Assembly: GCA_030068075.1 (NCBI GenBank)
Contig: CM057825.1
Span: forward strand, 78,941,123 to 79,005,122
Direction of reading: 5' to 3'
DNA length: 64,000 bases
DNA from: Paguma larvata
Lineage: Eukaryota > Chordata > Mammalia > Carnivora > Viverridae
Position 1 is the stretch's first letter; each line of letters begins with the position of its first letter. This document shows, one piece after another, positions 11,856 through 23,251 of this stretch. The notes under the pieces were generated by a model. The model saw nothing but the letters and a program-made list of their open reading frames with translations, made no database searches and was not told the DNA's origin. The translations under genes and the position numbers were made by a program.

Positions 11856-12240
11856 TTATCATTCTAATAGTGCCATAGAGTCACTTTGCCTATTCTAGAA
11901 CACCATACAAATGGAATCATTTGTCTGGCTTCTTTTGCTTAGTGTAATGTCTTCAAAATTCATCCATGTTACTACATGTACAGTAGTTCATTCTTTTTTA
12001 CTGCTGAGAAGCATTTTGTTATATGATATACTTCTTTTGGTTATGCATTAGCCTGTTGATGGACATTAGGGTTGTTTCCAGTTTGGGGCTATTATGAATA
12101 AAGCTGCTATGTATATTCTTGTGCTTATCTTTTTATGGACATATGCTAACCTTCACTTGGGCATATATGCCTGGGAGTGAAATTGCTAGGTTACAGAGTA
12201 GGTGTGTGTCAAACTTTATTAGAAACTCCTATCCAAATTT
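11856..12240 (-). mobile_element. L1 3' portion (antisense), second of two in tandem
   Basis: The same L1 segment begins again (TATTCTAGAACACCATACAAATGG, then GGGGCTATTATGAATAAAGC and GGGAGTGAAATTGCTAGG), so two independent L1 ends, or a duplicated one, lie head to tail in one orientation. It ends at the microsatellite at 12246. Confidence 0.75.
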
Positions 12241-12245
12241 CGTAG

Positions 12246-12427
12246 TCTCTCTCCTCCTCCTTCTTCTTCTCCTCCTCCTCCTTCTTCTTCTTCTCCTCCT
12301 CCTCCTTCTTCTTCTTCTCCTTCTTCTTCTTCTTCTTCTCCTTCCCCTCCTCCTCCTCCTCCTCCCCCTCCTCCTCCTCCTCCTCCTCCTCCTCCTCCTC
12401 CTCCTCCTCCTCCTCCTTCTTCTTTTT
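12246..12427. repeat. Pure pyrimidine microsatellite (CTT/CTC)n, about 180 bp
   Basis: Uninterrupted C and T on the plus strand, alternating blocks of CTT and CTC. It sits where the A-rich tail of the reverse SINE at 12428-12594 should be, so it probably grew from that tail. Translations give poly-leucine or poly-glutamate frames that are artefacts. Confidence 0.95.
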
Positions 12428-12594
12428 AAAGAGAGACAGAGTGCAAGCAGGGGGAGAAAAATAGATACAGAATCTCAAGCAGGCTTCAAGGCCAGCACGG
12501 AGCCTGACATGGGGCTCGATCCCACAACCTTGAGATCATGACCTGAGCTGAAATCAAGAGCTGGATGCTTAACCACTAAGTCCCCAGACGCCCC
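12428..12594 (-). mobile_element. CAN-SINE body with expanded tail
   Basis: Reverse SINE: AAGAGAGACAGAGTGCAAGC, GGAGCCTGACATGGGGCTCG, ATCATGACCTGAGCTGAAAT and CAGACGCCCC head. The usual T-rich end is replaced by the microsatellite just before it. Confidence 0.9.
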
Positions 12595-13735
12595 TTGTAC
12601 TCTTTTTTCTTAAAGAGAATCCTTGAAATTGTATAAGCCTCAAGTCCCATAAAGCTGAATCTGCCCTGCAAACAAGATTTTATCCAAGAGGCCAAGGTTA
12701 CAGACACATCCTCCCAATGAGTTCAGTCAGAATACTCATGGAGACTGCGGGAGTCCTCAGTCACCTTATCTCTAGAGCAGCATCTTGCCCTCTCACAAAC
12801 ATGACAGGCTAGACTCGGGTGGGCAGCTTAGCACACCTGCCCTGCAATCTGCACATCTGCACGTCCTGAGAGAACAGGCAGTTGCCAGGTAACTCTAAAC
12901 TCAATCCCTCTCTGCTAACTCTCAGTTAATTGATGCTGCAATTAATAGTCTTTTGGGACATTGATGTATCTGGATCACAGTATTGACTCTCCTACTTGCT
13001 GGGTGATGACAGAGGCTAGACAAGTTATTAAGGTATTTGTGACCAAAGTGTTCTCAATGACTAGGAAAGCAGTGCCCTCCTGTTTGCCCTTTGCAGTTGA
13101 AGACGCACTTAGCAAGGGGTCGGGGTGTGTGGAAAGGCCCACCCATGTTTTGAGCCTGTCCCCACCACCTCTGGGTAGAGGAGACTGGTCAACAGCTTTG
13201 CCTCAGCTAGAGGAGTCCTGTACTTACCAGAACACTAGGCACTTCTCCGTCCCTGGCCATGGTCTAATCCACCACTCGGCTTAGTTCCCAGCTTTTCAGG
13301 ATCATTTTGCATTCGGTTCATTTCTGAAAATGAGCCAGTGATGAAAGACATGTAGTTTGCCTGTGGTTATTGTACTTCCTCTGCACAAAGAGAACGCTCA
13401 CTCCACAGTGCTCTCCAAAGGACACACCTCTCATGCTTGGGAACCTGATTAGGATGGTCTGATTAACCCAGAAGGGGTTCATATGGGTTTTAGTCAGTGC
13501 AAATTGACCTGGGTACTGGTCTTGCAGCTAATCCTATCAAAGCTTGTAGACTGGAGGTGGGATGCGATTACAAATCCAAACATATTTACACAGATGTCCT
13601 TTCTAGCCCTGTGCACAGCCAGGATTGCATTTGCATCTTGTAACAAAATCACAATGATCACAGGCCAACTTTATTAGAAACCTAAGACCACGATATTGCA
13701 AGAGAGAAAGAAAATGGATGAAGATTAAGTGGGGG
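12595..13735. other. Mostly unrecognised; contains a word pair shared with 19556-19625
   Basis: The segment 12601-12670 (TTCTTAAAGAGAATCCTTGA, AATTGTATAAGCCTCAAGTC) is similar to 19556-19625, so both may be copies of one ancient repeat. The rest is unassigned. Confidence 0.35.
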
Positions 13736-13739
13736 CGGG

Positions 13740-14130
13740 GGGGGGAAACGGCTCATGGGAAAGGACTTCCAGCTGCAACTGGCTGAGGACAGCGGGTTCG
13801 TGTTCAGCCCACGTGGTTATTTTCTGATTAGGCTCGGTTGTCTGTCTAATCAGATTTTCTACTCCCCGGTTCTCCATCTTATTAGGCTCTTCCCACATTT
13901 GCGGCTTAGGGCTCCCTAGCAGCCACGAGATGATTCAAAGTAACGGCCAGCAAAGCGTCTTTCTGTGGGACAGTATTTATTAGACTTATTCCAACTCAGA
14001 CCTTTCTAGTTCTGAACAAGTAAGAGGGCAGATTTCCTTTCTCTCACACGGGAGTCTTGTGAGGAGTCTAGTTTTCATACAAAGTTAATAATGGAAATGG
14101 GTTCATGATTAATCAAAATGCTTCTCTGGG
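13740..14130. promoter_or_regulatory. Repeat-free candidate enhancer with homeodomain-like words
   Basis: The stretch contains an E-box CAGCTG (13770-13775), a CACGTG (13810-13815) and several TAAT-type sites (TCTAATCAGATTTT, TTAATAATGG, GATTAATC) with no transposon recognised. A G run precedes it at 13731-13745. Function is inferred from motif density only. Confidence 0.25.
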
Positions 14131-16371
14131 TAGAACCTGATCAAGTATGACTCCCTTGACATAAATAAATATGACTCAAGGCCCTGCTATAGGCCAAGTG
14201 CCAGGCCAGGCAGTGGACATAGAGTAACAGGGGGACCACTCACAGCCTGCACCTAGTATAGTCTGGAACACATGAGAAAATGATCTGCTTTCACTGAAAG
14301 GTATCCAGGCAGAAGAGAGACAGCAAGTAGTCTTTTGTATTCCCCCTCCTCTACCAGAGGCGAAATGACATTAGGAAACATTTTTTTCCTAGCAGCCCAT
14401 ACGGTGGTCCTGGCTGCCCAGTACAGAGAACAGAATACCCTTGTGAAGTGTTTATGTAAACAACTTTGGAAGACAAATCAACATGACAAAACGTCTTCAT
14501 ACAATCTTTCGATACTTTTAAACTTGACTCTTTACGGCCACAGGAATGATAGGAGCCATTTGTAAAAATGGTATTTTAAAGAAAATGTATTAAAGTCTAA
14601 GACAACTACATTACACAGTCATACACAGAGTAATCTTATTTCTGATTCCAAGACAAGCAAAATGTGGCTGTTTAGCTGAGCAGGAAACGTCTACCCTATG
14701 GCCAAGATGAATTGATGGCCAAACTGAATGTGGGAAGCAAGTTCACCTTCTCTTTAAATGCATCAAAATGGTTTCCGGCACGCCTGCAGCTATTTTACAA
14801 AGTCATACACTGCACAAGGACTCTGTGAAGACCACATCTATATTAAAGTGTTTAGAGACCCTTCTAAGAGGAATGGTATATAAATATCCTCTACCTGCTA
14901 TTAAATCCAACTACGACTAGGACAGAATCTCTTATGGTTTGAAAAGAAAAAACAAATCCTATTTACTTGTGAGTTCTTGTTTCAGAATCTATGCTTCTGG
15001 CATCGAAGTTTGCCTTAGGTCTAGAATTTAAGATTATGGGGTCTATGTCTGTTTGGAGTTGGATGGGAAATGGACAGGTGGAGACGGCCTGAAGGCAGTC
15101 TGCCTTGGGAACCAACCCTCCAGGAAAGGCAAGTTCCTGCATAACAAACACGAATTCTGTAAGGGCAGAGGATGGGGGACTGAAGTCAGGTTTCTGTTCC
15201 AGTATTTACACAGGCCTGGAGTTCAGAGCACTCTGCGGACTGGTACAAAGAGCCCCCCCCTTCCTGTTGTGTGGAAACTGAAGATGAGAGGGAAGGGGAC
15301 AGCAGGAGGGGGTACCAGAGGCCTTTGCAGTAACCAAGCCCTGCCTCTCAACATTCCCGCTCCTCTTGCCTGCCTGACACTCAAACAGACCTTCCGATTC
15401 CTGCTTTCTTAACTCTCACCACTTACAACCCCTGTCTTGGTTCTAAACTTGTCTGCCACCTGCTCTGGACTCTCCAATTCAGACAACACCCCCACTGCAG
15501 ATCTCTCTAACCTTTCTCAATCTACTTCCTATGTCTCCAATACACTGCAGGCTCTGGGGTTATCGAACTTTCTCCACATGTATTTTCTACCAAACCTGCC
15601 TTTCCCTTTATCCTCTCTAACAGTGGGGAAACCTCTCCAGTAGTACCACTCTCTCCATGTCTTCCATCCAGCACACTGTTACCAAGTCCTGAGCAAGGGT
15701 CAGAAAATTCCTTACAGCCACCTCCAGATTGGTATGCTATTGCCTTTGCTCCTCAACAGTCCCCTTTGGTGGTCCTACCATCTAATTATGAGCCTGTCCT
15801 GTCAGCGTCCCCCCTGTGTCCCAAGTTTCCACTATGTTCCATGATGGCAGTCTAGGAATTAAAAATGCTAAACTCAAACTTCCTGTCAGATACTTGAACC
15901 CTTAGGCCAAACCCCCAATGAATAACCAGCCCACACTTGAACACCCTGGCAATAAGAAACAGCAGGACCCATGCTTTCCAGTTTTAAACAACTCTAGCCA
16001 TGTGAAAATTCTTTAACAAACTGAGACCTATATTCCTATAATTAATGTTACTGATTCTAGTCCTGCCTTTTGAAGCTCTATAAAAAAGTTAAACTGCTTT
16101 TCCCATATGACAGCTCTTGGACCATTTGGAAACTTTTATCATGTTCCTGCTACTTCTCTACTCCAGGGCGTTAAAATTTTCCGAATATAGCACATTTTTG
16201 GTTTCTCTCCCATATAGTTGCTCTCCCCTTGAACATTCTCCAGGTTGTACATATGGCACAGAGAACTGTACACATTGGTTTAATTGTGATGTGATTTGTG
16301 GAACTACCCTTCTCCTCCAGAGAAATTCTTTCTATGAACACAGCCTAAGAGTTCATTAAGTTGTCATTGCA
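14131..16371. other. Mostly unique sequence, no gene recognised
   Basis: A weak L2- or MIR-like scrap lies near 14190-14230 (CAAGTGCCAGGCCAGGCAGTGG). Overlapping frames at 15053-15643 have no domain. Nothing else is recognisable. Confidence 0.4.
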
Positions 16372-16671
16372 ATGGTGGTGATGATGACAGTCGTGGTGGT
16401 GAAGGTTGTGGTAGTCGTGGTGGTGGGGGTGGTGGTGGTAGTGGTACTGATGGTGATGGTTGTGGTGGTGGTAGTGATGATGGTGACGGTAGTAGTAGAA
16501 GTGATGGCCATGGTGGTGGAAGTAGTGGTGATGACAGTGGTGGTGACCACTGGTAGTTGGTAGTGCTGGTAGTGGTAATGGCAGTGATCGTGGTAGTGGC
16601 GGTGATGGTGGTGGTGGTGCTGGCAGCGATGGCTGTGGTGGTGGCAGTGGTGATGGTGGTGCTGGTAGTGA
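16372..16671. repeat. Degenerate trinucleotide repeat (GGT/GAT/AGT)n, about 300 bp
   Basis: Nearly every triplet on the plus strand is GGT, GAT, AGT or a one-base variant. Frames on both strands stay open and translate to valine- or histidine- and threonine-rich strings, which are artefacts of the repeat. Confidence 0.93.
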
Positions 16672-16779
16672 CAATTTCACTGATCATTCAATACTGTTGA
16701 TCGATCACAGTCAACTAATTAAAGCTAGAAGCTTGTTTTGCTGCTACTAAGTCATATCTCTACCATATTTCTCATGAGC

Positions 16780-17385
16780 TGTTAGATTTGTGGACCAAGA
16801 TCAAGATTACTGAGCTTTATCTTGGTAGATTTGAACCATCATTTCAACCTAACGAAGATTGTTTTAGACCCTGGTTTTGTCACTGTTTGTTTGCCATTCT
16901 TCCCAGCTCTGGGTCATCTGCAGATTAATGAACATGTCTTCTATATCTTTATTCAAGTTTCTGATTAAATATGAATCAAACAGTGTCAAAGTTAGAGCCC
17001 TATGAAAAGACACTAAAGAGTGTCCTTCAGGGTAACATCTCTGTATTAATCAGCATCCTTTGGATACAGTTGTTCAATTCATCAATTTTAATGTACCTCA
17101 TTTTTCTTCTGTTTTATCCCCAGGGCTATCCTTGAAATTTTTCTGCTCATATATATCTCTTTTCTCATTGATACCAGTTTAATAATAACCATGACCCCCA
17201 CCCTGAAAAATATTAGTTTGATATGACTTCTTCAAAAATATTTAGTAATCACCAGATTCCTTTTATATATCAGCTTTCCCCACCATCCTGTTAGGAGGCA
17301 ATCCTAGAATTTTACTTAAAAACCTATGAACTTTCCACTGCTCTGCAGTGCAGAAAATCCCACATCTTCTTCATTTTGAGAACAA
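16780..17385 (-). mobile_element. Probable ancient CR1/L3-type LINE fragment (antisense)
   Basis: The order CTTCCCAGCTCTGGGTCATC, TGCAGATTAATGAACATG, TAGAGCCCTATGAAAAGACAC and TTAATCAGCATCCTTTGGATAC agrees with an amniote CR1/L3-like repeat, whose reverse strand encodes the reverse transcriptase GVPQGS region. From memory only; an alternative is an unrelated ancient repeat. Confidence 0.45.
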
Positions 17386-17389
17386 GAAT

Positions 17390-17665
17390 CACACTTGCCC
17401 ATCTCATCTTTTAACATGTCTCCTCCACTCCACAATTCTCTCATTGGAGAAACAATCCATTCTTTCTTGGGACCTCAGGATTCATTGAAACCTCATGAAG
17501 CAGATCTTACCCTGCCTCATTTTAGGGCTATTTACATAGACATCTTATTCTCTCCACCCCCACCCCTACTGGACTGTGAACTCCTTGGCAACAAGGGGAT
17601 AAGGCTTATTTTCTTCCTATCCTCTGCAGCGCTTCATACTGTATATTTAAAGGTTTGAATTGAAC
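17390..17665 (+). mobile_element. L2 LINE 3' end
   Basis: Sense L2 tail: CCCACCCCTACTGGACTGTGAACTCC, TTGGCAACAAGGGGATAAGG and the CCTATCCTCTGCAGCGC block, in correct order. Confidence 0.75.
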
Positions 17666-18019
17666 TGAATTGCACAAAGGAAGAAAATTAGTTTGATCTA
17701 TGCAGTCTCAAAATCATTTTTTGGTCAAATTGGATTCTTTTCATCTATCTTAATATCTAATTTGTGCATAGTTGAATCCGTCTTGCAGTTAATCTGATGT
17801 GGTCATTAAGACTACTGAGGACAGTAAACTCATTTTCCTGATCTGGTGATTTTTAATCATACAGTCACAGCTACTCACACAGAAAAGTAAAAACAGCAGA
17901 TTAAATAGCAAACTAATAGCAGAATGATGAATGAAATTATCCCTAGGCACAAAGGCTATTACAGATAATCTATAGTTTCTGCCAAATCATTCATTCAGTT
18001 TTGATCCAACACCCTTCTG
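17666..18019. other. No recognised feature
   Basis: AT-rich sequence with no gene or repeat that I can name. Confidence 0.4.
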
Positions 18020-18024
18020 TTAGG

Positions 18025-18262
18025 TGATAATAATAGTCACCAATTACTAAGTGCTTCTTACAGGTGAAGCACTTAACTAAGAGAATAGCATGTTATGCAG
18101 CTTGGCTTGGCTTATGTCCTGGCTATCTCAATTACAACCTGTGTGACCCTAAGCCAATTACTTCAGCTATAAAACAAGTATGGGACATGTTAGTTATACC
18201 ATTAGCATTTAAATATATTATCTTATCTAATACAACAAACTTGTGAGCCACTATTATTTTTT
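18025..18262. repeat. MIR compound: plus MIR interrupted by a minus MIR
   Basis: Sense MIR words (CTAAGTGCTTCTTACAGG; TATTATCTTATCTAATACAACAAAC) flank an antisense MIR core (TACAACCTGTGTGACCCTAAGCC followed by TTACTTCAGCTATAAAACA at about 18095-18190). This looks like one MIR inserted into another. Confidence 0.6.
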
Positions 18263-18289
18263 CTAATTTCAAAAATATGCAAGGTACTA

Positions 18290-18660
18290 GGAGATAGATG
18301 CTATGGAATTCATAGAAATGGCCATGCCAGAATCAAATACAATCTTGCCCTGAAGGACTTCACAATCAAGAGGACTGAATTTTAAATAATTAATGATAAT
18401 CAAAAGCAGTAGGAATACAAATATCCATGAGAGCACGGAGGATTAAATGGATGGCTTTGCATAAAAGTTTGTAAGATTTTCTTTGAAACTGGAGGGATGA
18501 AAATGATCTCCAAAATCACAGCAGAGGTTAAGGGCAATCCAGAGTGAGGGAGCCACGTGAGCAAAGAATGGCAGCATGAAAGAGCACTCAGCATTAGCCA
18601 CAAAGTGTTTCTCAAACTTCTAGCTGTAAGAATCATTCTAGTGTGGCCCAACCATGATTA
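18290..18660 (-). mobile_element. L2 LINE 3' end (antisense)
   Basis: GGTACTAGGAGATAGATGC, ACAATCTTGCCCTGAAGGAC and a run ending GTGAGCAAAGAATGGCAGCA follow the reverse of the L2 3' region in order. Confidence 0.65.
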
Positions 18661-18946
18661 TTTTTAAATATACAAGACATCAGCTAGAAAATATTACAGT
18701 ACATTGCACATAAAAACATTAAGATGCATTTAAAGGTTGGCGACCTTTACTCTTTGTGAAAGTTTTTTCAGTGCTGAATGTGAGTGTTGGATTACAATAT
18801 AAAATATATTTCTTATTATGAGTTTGACCTAAGGCGTTTGAAAGGCGCCCATCTAGAAAGGTTGGAAGCTAAGTCGTAGAGAGAGACATGGCGTGGGCAT
18901 AAGGCTGGTATTCTAGGAAAATAACGAGCAGATGCGGAATGATGTA

Positions 18947-19267
18947 CAGCTGACCCTTGAGCCACCCAGGTTTGAACTATTCAGGTCCACTTATAGGCAG
19001 ATTTTTTTCAATAAATATGGTACCGTAAATGTATTTTCTCTTCCTTATAATTTTTCCTAATGGCATTTTTCCCCAGATTACTTTATTGTAAGAACATCGT
19101 ATATAATACACATAACATACAAAATAGGTGTTAATTGACTGAGTGTGCTATCAGTAAGGCCTCTCGTTAATGGTAGGCTATTAGTAGTTAAGTTTTAGAG
19201 GAGTCAAAAGTTACTCAACTATATGGAGGGTTGGCGATCTTAACTCATGTTGTTCAAGGGTCAACTG
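18947..19267 (+). mobile_element. Non-autonomous Tigger/mariner-type DNA transposon
   Basis: A 321-bp element has terminal inverted repeats: start CAGCTGACCCTTGAGCCAC and, at the end, the reverse complement CAGTTGACCCTTGAACAAC. It is preceded by TA (18945-18946), the target of Tc1/mariner elements; the right TA has become TG (19268-19269). The interior (TTTTTTTCAATAAATATGG, GTTAAGTTTTAGAGGAGTC) matches a common mammalian Tigger-derived family. No transposase frame. Confidence 0.85.
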
Positions 19268-20635
19268 TGTTCATGTTCGAGGTGAGAGAGATGAGAGATG
19301 AGAGAAGGAAGGCAAGTTGGAGAAGCCACAATAGTCTGTGTCAGCACATCCACCTTGCTCTTAAATAGCCTATTCTGGGCATCATTAGTAGGTGTGGGGA
19401 GGCAACAAAGTCTTCTGAAGAGCCAGTGTGGTCAACTAGAGCAGAGACAGAGGTGAATTTACTGTAAAGCTAATAAAGCTGGAGCTTCAGAAACCCTTGT
19501 TTTCATGAGTTCCTTCCAAGCCTCCATTCCGGGTTTTGCGTTTGTAATTTCGTATTCCTTTTCTTAAAGAAGGTCTTCAAATTGTATAAGCTTCAGGGTC
19601 CTCCAAACCTGGTTCTGTCCTAGCTTGTATATAAATTCGAAGAACAGTCTTTTTTTCTAAAACAAGGCCTCATACAGACTTTAAGATACTAATGTGCATT
19701 TGGAATCCCCCTGAGACAATTTTATGCCTTTTCCTCTTGTCTCAAATTCCCAATTTCTTTCGTAACTCCCACTCTTCAAGCAGCACTCACTTCACATTTC
19801 ATATACACAATGGAAGTCATGCGATGCAACCTCTCTCATCTTCACAGCAACAAACCTACCAAATCACTGTCCGCAGAGTCACAGCAGCCTACCTAACCAC
19901 TTGGGGGGAATGGTGAATTTAATTTTCTCTCACTGAGTTCATCTTTCTCTGGTGTTCCTATTTCCATGGGGAAAATGAAAACAAATTTATTAAAAGTAAC
20001 TCAGTTTCTTTCAATCTAAGAGAGGCTTTGGTGAAATATACAATTGGCAGTAAACAGTCTTTCAAGGTGTTTTACATTTCCTGTCATCTTTCTCCCCTCC
20101 TTGGGAAGCATCTGGACATAGTGAAAGCTCCCATGCATTTACAGCAATAAGGGAGAAGCTTCTGGTCCACTCGCTGTCCTTTGACCCTTCACCAATCCCT
20201 GCTGGGGGCTGGCTCCTTCTAATCAGCTCCCGGCCATCCTGTGGTATCCACAGATGATACCCTGGTCTTCTGTCCCATCATCCCAAGTTCAGGCTTATTC
20301 TGAAACTCTGTTCCTCTCAGCACCTCCATCCATCCTTCCAGGGAGCTGGAAACAGCTGCTTTCTGGAATCCCCGGGGAAGGGGGTTTGTATTGGTGGAGA
20401 GGCTCTGTGAGGCAGCTCTTCTGCTTGAAATCTCTTTCAACCTGATTTCGGTGTCACTCCTGTGCCTTGATGGATGTGATGTCATGTCAAATGCGGGGCT
20501 CATTTGAGAGGATTTCAGCCACCACAGGCTAGCCCCCAGGAGAGTAAATGCCAGCCATCCAGATTTTTTTCCTGCAAATCTGTCAGGAACTTTCCAACAT
20601 AACATACTCTCAGGTTAGACCTCAAGAGATTCTTT
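19268..20635. other. Mostly unrecognised sequence
   Basis: Contains the copy at 19556-19625 of the word pair shared with 12601-12670. No gene, exon or further repeat is recognised. Confidence 0.4.
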
Positions 20636-20706
20636 ATCCTCCCCTCCCCTCCCCTCCTCTATCTTCTCCTCTCCTCTCTCCTCTCCTTTCTTCTCTCTTC
20701 CCTTCA
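20636..20706. repeat. Pyrimidine-rich simple repeat (CCCCT/CTCCT)n
   Basis: About 70 bases of almost pure C and T with recurring CCCCTC and CTCCTCT units. Confidence 0.85.
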
Positions 20707-20929
20707 TACCTCCCTGTCTGCCAGGCAGGGACTCCGTCACACCATTTCCTTCTCCTATTCTTTACACTTTATTCAAAGCAGTATCCTTTACTGCTTCCCT
20801 AGGGCAATAGGTTTGTGACATCAGCAAGGGAAGAAAAGAACAGGTGACAGAAAAGAAAAAATATATCAGGATATATTTTTTTAATGTCTCATATACTACA
20901 CTACAAATATATCAGTTAACCACTATCTC

Positions 20930-21960
20930 TCTTTTCCCCTTATCACTGAGACCAGTCTTATCAAAGGCCAATCCGCCACGTGTCCTATGACAACAACCCT
21001 CAGCAGCCTCAAGGATTTCTCTGTTTAGGTTATTCTCCTTCCTCTGCCTTATCAGTCTCTTCCTCTGAGATTACTGCCCTCAGCATACAGATGAATTCCA
21101 AATTCACCCATCTTAAAATGACTCATTCTTAACGCCAAATACTTGTACAGCGATGCTACCATCTCTCCCGTCATTCAGAGCAAGCCTAACAAAAGCATTG
21201 TCTCCCATCACATTTGTATGTCCTTGTATCTCTTTAACAATTTAATTCACTACAATCTGGTTTCTTCCCCAGTCATGCCACTGAATGTAAAATAATTGTC
21301 AAAGTCACCAATGACTTCCTCATAGCCATAGCCAATGGACACTTGGATTTTCATGTTTGTCTTCTCAACATATTTGATATAATCAATTATTTCTGCCTTC
21401 TTAAGCATGCTCACTCTCAGTTCTATAATAGCATTTTTGTTTTTCTGATTTTTCTCCTATTCACTGACCTCTACTTTTCAAGCTCTATTGCTAGGTCTGC
21501 CTCTTTTTCCTGACATCTGATTGTTGGAGTTTCTGAGGGTCAATCCTGGATGTTCTCCCTCTCACAACCCTTTCTCTATGTTCATGTCTCTCAAGTTTAT
21601 ATTGCCAGCCTGGCTTCTGCTTTGAGTTCACTCCTGTATCCATTAACATCTCTTCTTAAATGTCACACATATATGTCAAGCTTGACATGTTTGAAAAATA
21701 ATGATTGATTCTTCTCCACACACTATACCCTCAACCCCAATTCTTCCCTATCTTATTAGAAGGCACCACGTTTCAAGCAACTGCTTTAGACTCCTAGGTT
21801 TCTACCTTTCCCACTCCTCCCACTGTCATCCAAGAGAAAGTGATTTCAACTTCCAATGTTCTTTCCACTCTACTTCCAGACCCTTGAGTCATCCACCATC
21901 ATCTCTCAGTTGACATTATCTAGTAGCCTTTCAGCTGGTCTCCTTGCTTCAATTCCTGCC
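20930..21960 (+). mobile_element. Long L2 LINE fragment (ORF2 reverse transcriptase region)
   Basis: Sense-strand L2 is recognisable in order: AGGCCAATCCGCCACGTG, CATACAGATGAATTCC, GTCACCAATGACTTCCTCAT, the segment corresponding to 'DTVDHSLL' (TTTGATATAATCAATTAT), TTGGAGTTTCTGAGGGTCAATCC where GVPQGSVL should be, and ATGTCAAGCTTGACATG. About 1 kb with many frame breaks; not functional. Confidence 0.75.
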
Positions 21961-22104
21961 CTCTCCTATCCGTGCTCCATAAAACAATAACAGATACTTG
22001 GCTTAAAATATGTAAACCAATTTGAAAATAAACTATTATAAAATTAAAAAAATATATTAATATTTTACTTTTTCTACTTTTTGCTTTCCTATTCTTCCTC
22101 AACA

Positions 22105-22566
22105 ATTCAGCCCTTTGGATATAATTCAGCCATTAAAAAAGAAATCCTGCCATTTGTGACAATGTTGATGGAACTTGCAGGCATTACACTAAGTGAAATA
22201 GGTTAGAGAAAGACAAATATTGAATCATCTCACTTATATGTGGAACCTAAAAAACAAAACAACACCTCATAGAAAAAGAAAAAATCAGATTTTTGTTTAC
22301 CAGAGGCAAAGGGTGAGGAGTGGAGGATTTGGATGAAGGTGTCAAAAGGTACAAACTTCCAGTTACAAGATAAATAGATGCTGGTGATGAATGTATAACA
22401 TGATGACTATAGTTAACACTGTTATATGATATATTTGAATGTTGTTAAGAGAGTAGATCCTAAGAGTTCTCATTACAAAAAAACACTTTCTTTCTTTCTT
22501 GTTTTCTCTTCTCTTCTCTTCTCTTCTTTTCTCTTCTCTTCTCTTCTTTCTTTCTTTCTTTCTTTC

Positions 22567-22608
<42 letters not shown>

Positions 22609-22755
22609 GTATCCACCTAAGATAATGGATGTTAACTAAATTTATTGTGGTAATCATTTCACAACATACATAAGTCAAGTCATTATGCTGTGCCTTAAAC
22701 TACACAGTACCATCTGTCAATTATATCTCAATAAAGCTGGAAGAAAAAAAATCTT
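22105..22755 (+). mobile_element. L1 3' end carrying a microsatellite
   Basis: ATGTTGATGGAACTTGCAGG, AAGTGAAATAGGTTAGAGAAAGAC and the 3' UTR (ATGACTATAGTTAACACTG, CAATTATATCTCAATAAAGC at the end) identify the L1 end. It is interrupted by a TTTC/TC repeat at 22486-22607. Confidence 0.88.
22486..22607. repeat. Microsatellite (TTTC)n/(TCTTC)n/(TC)n
   Basis: About 120 bases of TTTC, CTCTT and a final (TC) run of about 18 units, inside the L1 3' UTR. Overlapping serine/phenylalanine and arginine/glutamate frames here are artefacts. Confidence 0.95.
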
Positions 22756-23234
22756 AATTTATCTCCAAAGTCATTCATTCATGCTGAACAAGGGAGGCAT
22801 CCATGTAGTGGGGGATTCAGCACAATGGCCCAGAACTAGGGATCAAAACCTAAGCAGGGCTGAGGAGGACATCCACGTGGGATGATGATGGCATGGCACA
22901 TATTGCCTAAGCCTGGACGAGTAAGAAGGATATTCACACAGGAGAGGTGGAGATGGAAGTAGCCCAGCATGGCTGCTGGAGCCTGAGTGGGGTCAGGAGA
23001 TCATCCATACTGGGAAGTGGGGGAGTGGGGATTGGTAGCAGAAAATGGAGGTCACTGATCAAACAAGTAAATATACTAAAGGCAATGGAAGCCAGGTTTC
23101 TCACTCTGGAAGAAGGGGCTACAGATACAGAAAGGTAGAAAAATAGAATTTACCTTATAGTATTGTACTGGGAATGGAAATAGCAGAGTGAATCATAGTT
23201 TCCTAAGTATGTCAACAGATGTGAAAATAAACAT
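22756..23234. other. No recognised feature
   Basis: Sequence between two L1 elements, purine-rich in 22800-23100, with no recognisable family. Confidence 0.4.
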
Positions 23235-23251
23235 AAACATAAATGTGTGTA

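Noticed and set aside
12119..12541. Leucine-rich open frame (and glutamate/lysine-rich one on the other strand)
   Set aside because: Produced by translation of the CTT/CTC microsatellite and an adjoining SINE.
15053..15643. Two neighbouring frames in GC-richer sequence as possible exons
   Set aside because: No consistent splice sites or domain recognised.
16345..16687. Histidine- and threonine-rich frames on both strands
   Set aside because: Artefact of the GGT/GAT repeat.
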